From Serpula lacrymans var. lacrymans S7.9 (lineage: Eukaryota > Basidiomycota > Agaricomycetes > Boletales > Serpulaceae), in the NCBI RefSeq assembly GCF_000218685.1, contig NW_006763290.1, forward strand, positions 1,421,329-1,485,328: a DNA stretch of 64,000 nt, given 5' to 3'. How positions within the stretch are numbered: the first letter of the stretch is position 1; every line of letters starts with the position of its first letter. The notes under the pieces were generated by a model. The model was given only the letters and a program-made list of their open reading frames with translations, ran no database searches and was not told the DNA's origin. Made by a program: the position numbers and the translations under genes. Below, piece after piece: positions 44,543-55,542 of the stretch.

Positions 44543-45004
44543 CTACTTGAATTTTGGTATACCCAGGTCAAAGATATTTGTCTCTGTGCTCTCTTTTACT
44601 TCCTCTGTTACAGATGGAGCACTGACACTAAAAACAAGCCCTCCTTTTCCACTATTATCCTGGTTTGAATGTTCAGGCATTAGTGGTGTTGAATTTTCAG
44701 CTTTTGATGATGTCCTTTGTACATGAGGGACCCCTATGTCGAAGACTGAGGGCCCGGGCATCCCTGATTTTGTGCTCCTGGGGTTGTTGTGATTAGGTCT
44801 CCTGCATGGCACCCCAATATCAAAGATATTATTTGTAAGAGTGGGTGCTGGGGAGAGATCTGAGGAGGGCCCCGGGGAGCATTTAGAGGAATCTGGGGAG
44901 CATTTGGATGAGTCAGACCACCCCAGGGATGGCAAATCGTCTGATAAGCCAGTTGACTTACTTGAAATTGCTGATGAAATGTATATCAGACCTTTTAAGT
45001 ACAA
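44543..45004 (-). CDS. Unrecognised Ser/Pro-rich protein with three FDIGVP motifs
   Basis: Minus-strand frame of about 150 codons. The motif (I/V)FD(I/L)G(V/I)P occurs three times (NIFDIGVPCRRP, SVFDIGVPHVQR, NIFDLGIPKFK at the C-terminus), about 30-65 residues apart, in a Ser/Thr/Pro/Asn-rich, probably disordered chain. A doublet SSKCSP is also present. I know no family with this pattern. It may be the last exon of a gene that starts further right; a frame near 45100-45214 (NTRNVANANTPAQIQCPG) could be an upstream exon. Confidence 0.4.
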   Translation of the reverse strand: MYLKGLIYISSAISSKSTGLSDDLPSLGWSDSSKCSPDSSKCSPGPSSDLSPAPTLTNNIFDIGVPCRRPNHNNPRSTKSGMPGPSVFDIGVPHVQRTSSKAENSTPLMPEHSNQDNSGKGGLVFSVSAPSVTEEVKESTETNIFDLGIPKFK

Positions 45005-45171
45005 GTAAATGTATGAACTTAATATTTATGGTTGTTGAGTCATATATAGTGAGTAACATGGGTAAATCTGAAGAGAAAATATTTCAAGATGGTGGTGGAG
45101 TAATATTTGAGATGATGGGACATACCTGGGGATAGTTCCTGGGCACTGGATTTGCGCTGGGGTGTTGGCAT

Positions 45172-45537
45172 TTGCAACATTTCTGGTGTTTGATTGTGAA
45201 AAATACAAGTCCAACTTTTATCATGTGCATTTTTCTTGGAATTCCCACGGGCACAAATTGTGGCACCAGATTCATGTATAGTGTGTCTGAACCCTTTAAC
45301 ATCTCAGTCACTCAGACAATACTACCCTGCACCACATCTTCCATCACAATCCCAACCAAAAACACCACTCCAAATGTCTTTTTCCACCCAAAAAAGATCT
45401 ACAAAGCCAATGAGTGCATCAGGATGGCCATTATTTACTGGCCCCGGGTTCTTGTCCAATACAGGGACCAGTATGTGGAGATGCTGATGGAGGAAGTAGC
45501 ACTTCAGGCAGCCAAAAAATTGGGGCTCTTAGTTTGA
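45172..45537 (+). CDS. Unrecognised protein fragment
   Basis: Open plus-strand frame with a coding-like C-terminal half: NVFFHPKKIYKANECIRMAI, IYWPRVLVQYRDQYVEMLME and a helix ending KKLGLLV. No family recognised. It overlaps the putative upstream exon on the other strand, so only one of the two can be real here. Confidence 0.3.
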   Translation: MQHFWCLIVKNTSPTFIMCIFLGIPTGTNCGTRFMYSVSEPFNISVTQTILPCTTSSITIPTKNTTPNVFFHPKKIYKANECIRMAIIYWPRVLVQYRDQYVEMLMEEVALQAAKKLGLLV

Positions 45538-46282
45538 TCATCCTCACCAAAAGGTTGGGGCTAAAATCCCCCTTTTCATAGTCTACCTATGGCCATTAGG
45601 GACCAGACCTATTTGACATGGGACAGTCCCATCTATTTACATAGGTCCTGTCCCTATACATAGGAATATCCCTTTATACAGTGTGTTATCTGTAATCACT
45701 TATTTTATTTTCTCATAATTATATCCCAAAAACACACCTACTCTATTATCTTTACATTTTGTAATTCTCATTAGCACACATAATCTAATAATATTTTGTC
45801 CCACCATCTTTCTGTGAAAGCTGTGGGAAATAGTTGATGAAAGCAAGATTAGTCCAGCAGGTGATACTGTCTTAACAAACTGGACAAATGCAACATGAAT
45901 AAATTTACTTATATCTGGTTTCTAGTAGATCTTGAATAACTTGAATTTCATTGACAATAAGAAATTAGGCCATATAACTATCTCTTATCTAAAGGCAGAA
46001 TATGGTAAACTACCTAAATAACTTTTCAACAAGTTTTTGACATTTAGTCTTGTTACTTGGTGAATACATAAATGTAGTTCACCTATATTGTCTTGTTTGT
46101 TTCTCTCTACTTGTTAACTCATCAGTTAAAATCCAACACTATTTTAAATTTTATCCCAAGTGAAGAAAGAGCCTATGCTATACCATGTATTAAATTATAT
46201 ATTCTCCCACATGTATAAAAGTCTCATTCTACATGCACTATAACATTGTCCCACATGTATAGAGTAATGTCTTATCCCATAT
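45538..46282. other. AT-rich, no gene recognised
   Basis: Nothing seen on either strand. Confidence 0.5.
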
Positions 46283-46426
46283 CACTGTGGGGATCAACTT
46301 ATATAAGCTGGGCTTATATGCTGAAAATATTCAATTTTAGCTTTTTTCAGCCAATCCAAACACAGATATCCAATATCTTCAGCATATATATATAAGCTGA
46401 GCTCATATAAGTCGGTCCCCACAGTG
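46283..46426. mobile_element. MITE, 144 bp
   Basis: Near-perfect palindrome. The left end is CACTGTGGGGATCAACTTAT; the right end in reverse complement is CACTGTGGGGACCGACTTAT, with arms of about 45 bp and a ~45-nt centre. A TAT triplet flanks both ends (46280-46282 and 46427-46429). No coding capacity; superfamily uncertain. Confidence 0.75.
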
Positions 46427-46961
46427 TATGTACTTAAGTTCCATCTTATGTATGTTTAGGTCTAGAATAAAGTCTTATGAGGTGATATGTTTGAGGTACT
46501 AATTATGAGACCATGTTACCTAGGCAGAGTTCATATTGTTAGGGAGGACTATGGAGGGCACCATTGTGTAGTTAGAATGTCATATCTTCAATTGGGGAGA
46601 ACCATAGAAAAGTCCTATGTGGATTTGGAAGATCTGAATATGCTTAGCAAAAGTTATACAACCATACAGCCACATAAAATCAAAATTTCATTAATTATCC
46701 CTTTTCCAAGATTTCCAAGCCAACTAAGCATCTAAGTGACAAATAAGAGAGTTATTTATTGCATATATTAGTGTCTTAGTATCAAACTAGTCTAATATAT
46801 ACTAATATCTGGGATGTGACCTATATAACTACCCCATATACATAGCTAAATCCACTTGGGATAACTTCAATAAGCCTAACTTGAAATGGCCTGTCCCATA
46901 TTAGATTTTAGCATGTGACCTCTAAGTGTCACCTGACCACAGGGAGTGCATAAAAGCAAAG

Positions 46962-47034
46962 TGGACCAACTGGGGATTGAGCCCAGGACCTCTACCTATA
47001 TATAGTGGTGCTTTACCAACTGAGCTACCAGCCT
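46962..47034 (-). tRNA. tRNA-like sequence, probably a pseudogene
   Basis: 73 nt on the minus strand fold as a tRNA: D arm GCTC AGTTGGTA AAGC, anticodon arm CCACT ATATATA GGTAG (ATA at 34-36), perfect T stem CTGGG/CCCAG with loop CTCAATC. The acceptor pairs only with several G-U and one A-C. Box B has A where the conserved G of TTCG should be. Probably decayed or a SINE head. Confidence 0.45.
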
Positions 47035-47344
47035 TTGTCCAATACCAACTCAGGATGTATGTTGTCTAACAAGGCTAATAGGATTTGACCTTGACTATTC
47101 TAATATCCTAACCTTTACTTGTCAGCTTTGATTATCTAGTAAAGTCCAATGGCTTAGCACTTGGGAGCTAATAGGCACTAATAGTGAGTGAAGAATGAGG
47201 ATTTTAGCAATGACAAAGACACTGGTGGAGAACAAATAGAAAGAACTTATCTGAGTGAGAACATTTTGCAGATGACTAATAGTTTCATCAACCTGACTGG
47301 CAAGAAAAGCAGTTTAAGCAAAAAAAATGCTGTCCTAGTTTGAA

Positions 47345-47460
47345 ATTAGTGATAAGTTACAGCTGATTTGGAAAACGTTGGCTGCGCCAACTTTGTCTCT
47401 TGCGTCTGTTCTAGCTTAGTAATATGATCTGAATTCCAAAAAAGGAAATAAAGTGGAATC
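47345..47460 (+). repeat. Left terminal inverted repeat of the DDE_3 element
   Basis: Partner of 50030-50140. Differences are mainly C/T and G/A, e.g. GCGCC against GCACC. Confidence 0.8.
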
Positions 47461-47748
47461 TCTAGTATATACTATACTGTGCTGCAGCCTGCAGTCTAGC
47501 ATGTTCCTTGTAGTATAAAGTCCCTACTCTTTGCTAATGAGAATCTCGTCACATTGTTAGGTGCTGCCACTGCCACTCTTTAGAAATGATTCCTTACACT
47601 CAAGAACAAAGCTCCCTGCTGCCGCCATGTCATGATCTTGCTCCAAGGTTGTAAGTGCCGTTTTACCCTTCTCATTTTGTGAATCATTGACTTACAAGCT
47701 AGTAATAGTGATCCTAACACCATCCCTCCCATCTCTATCCTCCAAGAT

Positions 47749-48815
47749 ATGCCCAACAGTGAGGATAACCTGGATGAGGCCAATATTCAAGCCATCTACC
47801 CACCATATCCGCTGGTGCATAGGCCACCAATCAAACCCGCTGTTCTGCCAATCAAACTGGCCATTCTCATCCCTCTACCCCCTACTCCTGCTCCAGCCCC
47901 TGTCCGTTGCACAGGCCACTCAGATTGAAGGCAAGGACGAGTATGATTAGGAAGTTGAGGGTGGACTGACTACGGAAAAAGTGATTATAGTCTGGTGTAC
48001 TAGTTTAGCATACTCATCACAATGTTTCAGTGGAAGACAGACAACGAACTAGAGGATTTAGCTAGTAAAATACTGAACAAATAAAAGCCTGGCTTGTGCG
48101 TTATGCATAAGAGCATCGCATGTTTCCACCACCGGGCCAGTGACCTACATTTTGAACTGACATACCCCCACTGTATGGTTTGGGCCGCTGCTATATTGAA
48201 AGGTGATGCTACACTTGAAAAAATCCCTACTGGATCACTGTTGTTCAAAGCAAAACAAGCATTGAAGGTACATACCTTGACAGAAAAGAGGCCCCCCCAT
48301 CTCCTGCTGCAAAAGCCACCACCGCACCACTCCCATCCTCAATGCAATTTCCCTACTTCAATCCATCTGCTAATCCTCTTGCATTCTCTCCATTTGTTGG
48401 TTACAACCCTCTAACCACTTTTCCAATGGGATTTGGTATGCCAATGGGTGGAATGTGTGTGGGAATGGGTGTGGGAATGGGTGCAGGAATGTGCATTAGT
48501 CCAGGAATGAGTATGGGCATGGGTATGCATGGTGTAGAGTCGCATTTTGTCAGATCCAGCCCACAAAAAGAAGAAATTGAAGAAACAAACCATTTGTCAA
48601 CCCCACTAATCGAATCTTGCAGCCTCTTGTTGTTTTGTGAGCCGTATAAGCTTGGTGAAGATGTCAAAAGTAGCTTGGATTGGTTGGGTTTCATGGTGGG
48701 AGACAATCTGGAGGCTGTTACAGAAAAACAGCATAGGGAAGCAGGATTCAAGCCTCTCGCATGGGCTCGTATTTTGAAGGCCTACCATAGATATAAGAAA
48801 AATCACCATATTTAG
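47749..48815 (+). CDS. Accessory protein inside the DDE_3 element, function unknown
   Basis: Possible first exon from ATG 47749: MPNSEDNLDEANIQAIYPPY and a Pro-rich stretch. Next a Cys/His segment (KPGLCVMHKSIACFHHRASD, then CMVWAAAILKGDATLEKIPT). After one frame change near the run of seven C at 48293-48299 a Met/Gly-rich repeat follows (GMPMGGMCVGMGVGMGAG). The C-terminal domain reads SSLDWLGFMVGDNLEAVTEK and AGFKPLAWARILKAYHRYKK, ending at TAG 48813-48815. The domain order (Cys/His start, 'WA.AI..G.AT', helical end) recalls an Agaricomycete family often seen near transposons. No DNA-binding motif is certain. Confidence 0.5.
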
Positions 48816-49079
48816 TCTTACATACACTCATTTACACCCGTAATCGGACAATACAACATTGTTTTGTGCATTTTTACACAGAAAATGGCCAACATACACT
48901 AAAATACAATTTCTATATTATATCCGGAGTGCATAAACCACTCTTGAGCCTTGTCAACTGTCACAGTATGTACAGCCTCAAGCAAAGCGACTTTGGGATA
49001 CTCGTGTTCTTGAATGCAAACATAGTTACAGCGGATCCAGCTCTTGACTAAAAAAACCAAGTTTTAGCCTAAAACGCAA

Positions 49080-49978
49080 GCTAAAAAGAGAAAATTGTAC
49101 CACAACTAAAGCTCTCTTCAATTGAATTCAAGTCTGGGGAGTATGGCAGCAAAAAGATCAACACACACCCTACACTTTCTACAACTTCACGGACAGCGTT
49201 CATTTTGTGTATTGCACAGTTGTCGAGTATAATGATGATTTTTTCTTGAGGATATGGGTTCATCACAGGCAGCTGTAACACGTTAGAATGATGAGCATAA
49301 ATATAAACAAAGAAAATATACCACATCATTTACAATAAAACCAAAAAAATCCTCACCATTGACAGAACCGTGGACTACGTTCATGGCCAGATATCTGTTA
49401 AGTGTGAGTGCTGCTACTAAGCTGCAGTGTTCTCCCCAAAAAAAATTAGCCTGAACCGCAGCACGACAACCTTTGGGCACCCATCTGTAGTGTTGATAAA
49501 TTGTCCGGTCATCCTTGCTGGTTTTGTCAATCATGGCGAACTGGCTGGCTGTAAAGTGTGTATTGATGTCCTTCAACCACTCCTCCCTCCAATTGTTATC
49601 CCTTTCTGCTGCTGCTTTTTGTAGAACCTTATAAGTTAACCCTGCATCTCTAATATGTTTGAAAAGAGCGGTCTTCAATATGTGCACATCATGTGCAAGG
49701 GCTAACCAGTCTTGAATTTTGTCCAGTTACATCTCTGGGGTGTCTTCAAGCAGTGAATATATCCTCTTGGTTTGGTTTGCACCAAGGATATATGGGCGGC
49801 CTTGAGTGGGGTACATAGGAGGTTCTACAGAGCCAAATGCTTCTTGATTGGCCTGCCAGTGGCAAAGGGAACACTCAAAGATGCCAAAAATGTTGCAGAT
49901 GTTGGATGAGATGTAGTTATGCTCTATTAACCAAAGAGTGCGCTCCTTGATATCCTTGCTGATCTGTCTGTAGGGCAT
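49080..49978 (-). pseudogene. Tc1/mariner-like transposase (DDE_3)
   Basis: ATG at 49976-49978: MPYRQISKDIKERTLWLIEH with the helix-turn-helix SNICNIFGIFECSLCHWQAN and the linker GRPYILG. A TAA at 49727-49729 interrupts the frame (family has an aromatic residue). It continues LTYKVLQKAAAERD, then the first catalytic Asp in FAMIDKTSKDDRTIYQHYRW. An intron of about 52 nt (about 49272-49323) ends TTACAG, and after it come IIIILDNCAIHKMNAVREV (second Asp) and LPYSPDLNSIEESF (Glu). The usual tail after EESFS is missing. The triad is present, so only the TAA and the missing C-terminus inactivate it. Confidence 0.8.
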
Positions 49979-50029
49979 GGTAGTCAATAGCAAAGTGTTA
50001 TTGATGGGTTACATGTTTGCAGCTGCTGA

Positions 50030-50140
50030 GATTCCACGTTGTTTTCATTTTTGGAATTCAGATCATATTACTAAGCTAGAACAGACACGAGAGAAAAAGT
50101 TGGTGCAGCCAATGTTTTCCGAATCAGCTGTAATATTAAA
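50030..50140 (-). repeat. Right terminal inverted repeat of the DDE_3 element
   Basis: Reverse complement matches 47345-47460 with scattered substitutions. Confidence 0.8.
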
Positions 50141-50390
50141 CTGAAACTGTGGTTTCTATAAATTTTATAAACCAGATTAGGGCTTAACTAATAATAACTA
50201 AATAAAACCCATCTATAATCAAACTGTGGCAACACTATAAACAATACCCTGGAGCCAACAACAATACAAAATTCACCATTTTAAGAAAGCTATCATTTTA
50301 AATGTATAAATACCAAGAAATATACACCAAAACCATAGCATTTGGATCCTCAAAGAACAAGTCCACAATTACAGAAGTTGAGGATCTTAC

Positions 50391-50808
50391 TGTAACAACC
50401 AAGAGTTAGTTACTCTGGTGCACACAAGAACACACTATAAAGGTAGTGATGAGGGAGTGGTTACCCCTTAAGCTGCAGAGAGTTTGTTGGTTAACAACAG
50501 GAGGACTCACTGAGGAGTCTCCTGGATCTATTGGGGTATATATACTAATACAGAGTGTTTGTACTTATGTACTGTACAGTTGATAAAGTCAGTGGCTGAT
50601 GATGACATGGGGTCTAGCCCACATGACCAGCTCCACTGTGTGAGAGAGTTGTATCCAAAAATAAGAAGAAGGCAATGCGGCGCGAGAAAGAGGACTTTGA
50701 ACAAAAAGGGGAAGTGCCGCGTGACACCATGTGTGAAAGCTAAAGTATACAAGGTTAAAGCAGAGAATGAAAATGAAGAAAAGGTCTGAAAATTGTGTTA
50801 TCGTAACA
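50391..50808 (-). repeat. Chromovirus 3' LTR
   Basis: 418 bp. Contains the hairpin GACTC..CTGAGGAGTC and a TATA-like GGGTATATATACTA. Other copies: 25814-26136, 40395-40808, 55127-55542, 60049-60290, 63648-64000. Confidence 0.92.
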
Positions 50809-50895
50809 CTACCCCCCTTCTAAGGCTTGACTTCCAGGCGAGACCAAATACCGGAGGTGGTAGTTAAATTTTTGGGCATAGGTTGAAAAAGGGAA

Positions 50896-53544
50896 TTAAA
50901 AAGTTGAGTCCATGCCTCTAAGCTTTGTGGGAGCTGAGGGGTTTTTAGAATAAAATTCACAAACAGTGTTGCGGGAATTGTCCAGATGGGTTTCTGGTTC
51001 CCACATTCTGTCCTCGTCTCCATAGCCCTTCCATAGGACTAGGAATTCTAGTTTTCCACGCTTTAAGTGTGCGTCCATCACCTGTTCGACTTTGAACTCT
51101 TCTTCACCTTCCTGGGTGACTACAACCGGTCCGGGCCGATCTACGCGCTGTCCCGGCAGCGGCCCTTTGTAAGGTTTCACATGGCTAATATTGACCGTGG
51201 GTACTACCTTCATTCGTTTTGGGAGTTCCAGCTCCACCGCATTAGGTTTGACTTCGTTAATCTGGTAAGGATCAATCCACTTTTTGGTCAGTTTTCTAGA
51301 CTGCCAATCTTTTAACTTTAAGTGGTCGGTATCCAACCAGACCAGGTCACCGACTTTGTAGTCAGGGGCCTTAGTGCGTCTACGCTCTGCCCTGCTTTTC
51401 ATCTGCTCTGCAGTTTTGAATAGCGCCTTGCGTGTTTCGTCCAAGACAGATTTCATGTCCTTGGCCATGTTCTCAGCAGCCTCGTTCTTGCTTTTGCCAG
51501 GTTCTACACCCCTTCTGGGGAGGTACAATCTAGTAACCTTGAATAGTGCCTTTCCTGTAGCTGATGACTGTTTGATATTATATGAGAACTGGGCTATTTT
51601 TAGCCACTTGGCCCAATCCATCTGCCTGTCATTAATAAATATCCAGAGATATTGTTTCAACTCCTGGTTGAGTCTCTCCGTTTGTCCATCAGTCTGCGGA
51701 TGGAACACCGTTGATAATTTAGGTTTGATGCCTAGCATCCGGCATAATTATTTCGTAAATTTGCTAGCAAATTGTGGCCCTCTATCGGAGATAACCGTTT
51801 CTGGTAACCTATGGATAGACCATACAAAATCTTTGAATATATCTGCCATACCAGTGGCGGTAATGGTTTTGTTGGTGGGAATGAATACTACTTCTTTGGA
51901 GAAGCGATCTACTACCACCATTACTGAATCATACCCATTCGACTCAGGCAGATCCATTGTGAAATCAACCAATATATCCTGCCAGGGACCAGCTGGTATC
52001 GGATTTGTCATAAGTTTACCAGCCGGCGGTTGATGAGAATTTTTAGCCATGGTGCATCTCAGACAGGATTTTATGTATTCCTGTACGTCTTTGACCATGC
52101 CAGGCCACATATAGTTTCTGGAGATTAACTCCATTGTTTGTTGCCACCCAGGGTGCCCAGCCACTGGAGTGTCATGATGTCTATCTATTGCCTTGATCCT
52201 TGTGGACTCAGGCACATAGATTTTGTTTTTAAAATGGAAGAGCCCGTCTTCCCATAAATAGTTTTCATTGCCATCAAGGTGCGCCTTCTCTTCTGAGGAG
52301 ATGTCTTTCTTGAAGACTTCCAGAAGATCGGAATCCTGCCTGATTCTAACATTGGCAACCCTTGATTGATCTATCAGGGTAACACCTTTGTTGTCATCTT
52401 CGATGCCGTTGGCATGATCCTCTCTTCTGGACAAAGTGTCCGCTTTCCCCATAGAGCTTCCAGGCTTATGAATTAATTTATAATTAAACCTTGACAAGTA
52501 TACCACGTAGCAGGCCTGTCTTCGGTTCAAGTCTTGAGCCGTCGTAAAATACTCCAGATTCTTATGATCGGTCCAAATTTCAAATTGGTGTCTAGCACCT
52601 TCGAAGTAGTGCCGCCAGTGCTCTGAAGCTCTAATGATAACTAGCATCTCTTTGTCGTAAATTTGATAGTTGCGCTCTGTAGGCAACAAACTATGTGATA
52701 AATAAGCACAAGGCCTCCAAAGATTGTCAGGGCATTTAATTGACAAAACAGCCCCAGTAGCAAAATCAGAAGAGTCGGTTTCTAGCCGGAACTCTTTGGC
52801 TAATTCTGGAAATGCTAATATGGGCGCTGTTGTAAATGCCTGTTTAAGCTTATCAAAAGCTTCTTGTTCTTTGGCGCCCCAGTGCCAAACAATATCCTTT
52901 TTAGTGAGATTGTTCAATGGTCTCGTGATTTTTGCGAAGTTTTCAATAAACCTTTGGTAGAAATTTCCCAAGCCAAGGAAGGCCCTAACTCCCTTGACGC
53001 GAGTAGGTTCTGGCCAGTCCAATATAGCTTGAACTTTCTCAGGATCCATTCTGATTCTGTTCTGGCCTATGATCATACCGAGGAAGTCTACTTCCTTCAC
53101 CTTAAAATTACATTTTTTGGGTTTGATGAATATGTCCCATTCCTGTAAGCATTGAAGGACTTCTTGCACGATCCTGTCATGCTCAGCCTCACAGATCTCT
53201 TTTTGGAATAAATACGTGCGCATCAACACACACTTTGGGATTTTGGGAAAGGGTAACTCCAACAAAGAAGAAGAGGTATCGAAAGTTACATGTTTTTCTA
53301 TTTTATTTTTACCAGAATCAAGCACCCTATTGTTTGTCTCGCCGGGGCCACACTCCAAGGGAGATGCTGGTGCAGCGATAGTATCATAAATATTACAGTC
53401 ACAATGCTTCATACAAGTACATATTTCAGATAACAAATTTAGAAATCTATTTACAAATTGGGGAGCCATCCCCTTCTTTCCATTATTGCTCGTGCAACAC
53501 CCCGGAGCAGGGGCCACCTTGTTGTGGTTTACTTCATTGTTCAT
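50896..53544 (-). pseudogene. Chromovirus pol without protease and RT palm; integrase with chromodomain
   Basis: First ATG in frame at 53542-53544. About 150 residues of spacer (KIEKHVTFDTSSSLLELPFP) join directly to the end of reverse transcriptase (AEHDRIVQEVLQCLQEWDIF, IKPKKCNFKVKEVDFLGMII). The active-site YxDD block and everything before it, including the protease DSG, are missing, yet the frame is kept. RNase H follows (FRLETDSSDFATGAVLS). Integrase: HPGWQQTMELISRNYMWPGM with Cys pair SCLRCTMAK, then DFTMDLPESNGYDSVMVVVD, VISDRGPQFASKF, a TAA at 51748-51750 (GAA expected), and HPQTDGQTERLNQELKQYL. Chromodomain: EEFKVEQVMDAHLKRGKLEF, VLWKGYGDEDRMWEPETHL. Confidence 0.88.
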
Positions 53545-53567
53545 AGGAGCGAAGGCACCCAAGTGAC

Positions 53568-54758
53568 CTAAGCTCCGAACTCTTTTCCCTGAGCTTTCAT
53601 TTCATTGACTTGTTGGTCATAGAAGAAAGCTCGGATTTTGTTGTACGAACGACCGGCCAGAGTATTGAGCCAATTGTCCGGTTTTTTAGCTTCTAATTGG
53701 CGTGCCTGGCGCCCTTGATTATTTTTTTGTTGGGCGGCCTGCGCCCTGTTTCTGCAATCTCGGGACATATGTCCCTCTTGGCCACAGTTGTAACAGTTGC
53801 CCTTGAATCTGTGCATCTGTCTGCCTTGGACCACACCAATATCCATAGGGGCACCCTGTCCTGGCTGCAGCCCGAATGGCTTGAACCCGTGAGAGTGATT
53901 ATGATGGTTTGATGACCCAGGGTGCCTCTGGGATTGGTTGTTTTTGGTGGTCTTGCCACTTTGGTGCATTTTGTAGAGCTCTATGGCCCTACCTATTTTT
54001 CGAACCTCCTCTGCTGCTTGAGAGAGATTCTTATTTCTCATATCCTGCAGATAAAGCTGTTCTGCAATGTGGGGGTTCACATTGCGTTCCAGCAGCTCTA
54101 CTGCATGTTCATTGCCAAGACCCCCTTGGATGGAGAGGGCCAGGAACCGGGTAACAAAGTCATCCGTCCTCATGTTTCCTTGTTTGAAGGTACAGATTTG
54201 CTGACGCGCCCAGTCACGCTCAGCTTGGGGTTTGAAGTATTTTTCGATCTCAACTTTGAGATCATCCCGGGTAGGCCACACTCCTGCTGTGTAGCACTCC
54301 TGCATTCTTACTTGGGCATATCAGCCCGCCACAGGTCCTTTCAGTCTTAACAGCACAGCCGTCGCTATTTCAAAATCATCAGCAAACGTGTCCCAGTTTG
54401 CTTTGATCCACCATTTGGCAAATCACACCCTATCTCCTTTGAAAGCGCCGGGGTCAGCGACGATCTCGACTTTCTTGTTGAACTTTCGCTCAACCGTAGA
54501 TTCTGCTGCTGGGGCAGCCTGAATCTTGGCGAGCTGATTTGTTAACGCCTGAAACTGTGCACGCATGTTGTGCAGCAGACTGTTCATATCCGGTTGCAAC
54601 GACATGTCGACTTGTTCTCTTTGGTAATGTAAAAAAAAGGTAACTGGGGGTCCCCGCTTGCTATTTGCAGATAAACCTCTTCCCAGCTGAGTATCGGATC
54701 TCAATCTCCGACTACTCACACTATAGTATTTGAAAAAAAGTATATAAAAGGTATTCAT
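53568..54758 (-). pseudogene. Chromovirus gag
   Basis: Minus strand. The N-terminal part has MSLQPDMNSLLHNMRAQFQA with a coiled-coil-like helix. Capsid: YTAGVWPTRDDLKVEIEKYF, RDWARQQICTFKQGNMRTDD and RFLALSIQGGLGNEHAVELL. The zinc knuckle is canonical: CYNCGQEGHMSRDC. Two TGA (54423-54425 and about 54321-54323) interrupt the same frame between N-terminus and capsid; the zinc-knuckle part is open. Ends TAG at 53568-53570. Pol lies in the -1 frame relative to gag, as in many Ty3/gypsy elements. Confidence 0.85.
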
Positions 54759-55126
54759 AATAAACCCTATTCCGAACGGTTGTCAGGGGGTGGTCCGCTT
54801 GTTATTAAGCTGTCAACCCTTCTCCAGACTGGCGGAGGCAAGTGCCTGGCCTGGTCAGAGGAAAGAGAAAGTGAAGTTTTGTATGTAATTCTAATCAACA
54901 GCGGTTCCACACCGACTGCTGAGCTAAGTACTCCCCTTAACGCTGGGGGCTGCGTATCAAAGGTATTGTTTCTTCTCCCAAAGCACTACAAGGCCGTCGC
55001 AAAGAGCGCACCTATCTGCTATGCGGGATATTCCCAAACAATAACCAAATCTCCTTCACCCTGGAGTCCAGGTGCCCAGTGGGACTTTTTGCACAACGTG
55101 CGATAGAGTAGAAGAGCGAGTCTTAA

Positions 55127-55542
55127 TGTAACAACCAAGAGTTAGTTACTCTGGTGCACACAGGAACACACTATAAAGGTAGTGATGAGGGAGTGGTTAC
55201 CCCTTAAACTGCAGAGAGTTTGTTGGTATACAACAAGAGGACTCGCTGAGGAGTCTCCTTCATCTATTGGGGTATTTATACTAATACAGAGTGTTTGTAC
55301 CTATGTACTGTACAGTTAATAAAAGCAGTGGCTGATGATGTCAGAGGGCACAGCCGGTGTGACCAGCTCCACTGCGTGAGAGAGTTTGTGTCTAAAAGAA
55401 GAATAAAGGCAGCGCTGCGCGAGAAGGTGGAGTTAGAACGAAAAAGGAAAGTGCCGCATGGCACGGAGTGTGAGCTATAGTAAAAGGTTAAAGCAGAGAA
55501 TGAAAATTAAAGGAAAGGTCCGAAAATTGTGTTATCGTAACA
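55127..55542 (-). repeat. Chromovirus 5' LTR
   Basis: 416 bp, matching 50391-50808. It borders directly on the TET/JBP-like gene fragment. Confidence 0.92.

Larger units (their letters stand above)
47345..50140. mobile_element. Tc1/mariner-like (DDE_3) element with ~110-bp terminal inverted repeats
   Basis: 47362-47460 and the reverse complement of 50030-50130 align closely (ACAGCTGATT(T/C)GGAAAAC, GGCTGC(G/A)CCAACTTT, TCTAGCTTAGTAATATGATC, TGAATTCCAA); weaker pairing extends the arms outward to about 47341 and 50145. Inside are a transposase on the minus strand and a second gene on the plus strand, converging at about 48.8-49.1 kb. A TA duplication could not be fixed. Confidence 0.75.
50391..55542 (-). 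mobile_element. Ty3/gypsy chromovirus, LTR to LTR, internally deleted
   Basis: LTRs 50391-50808 and 55127-55542 are closely similar (TGTAACAACC...ATCGTAACA on the plus strand). The minus-strand purine tract AAGGGGGGTAG adjoins the 3' LTR at 50809. Gag, RNase H, integrase and chromodomain are present; protease and most of reverse transcriptase are missing. Flanking pentamers differ (CTTAC, GGAAA), so the target duplication is not intact. Confidence 0.9.

Noticed and set aside
50391..55542. Intact target-site duplication for the chromovirus
   Set aside because: CTTAC and GGAAA do not match, and no shift of the LTR edges makes them match.
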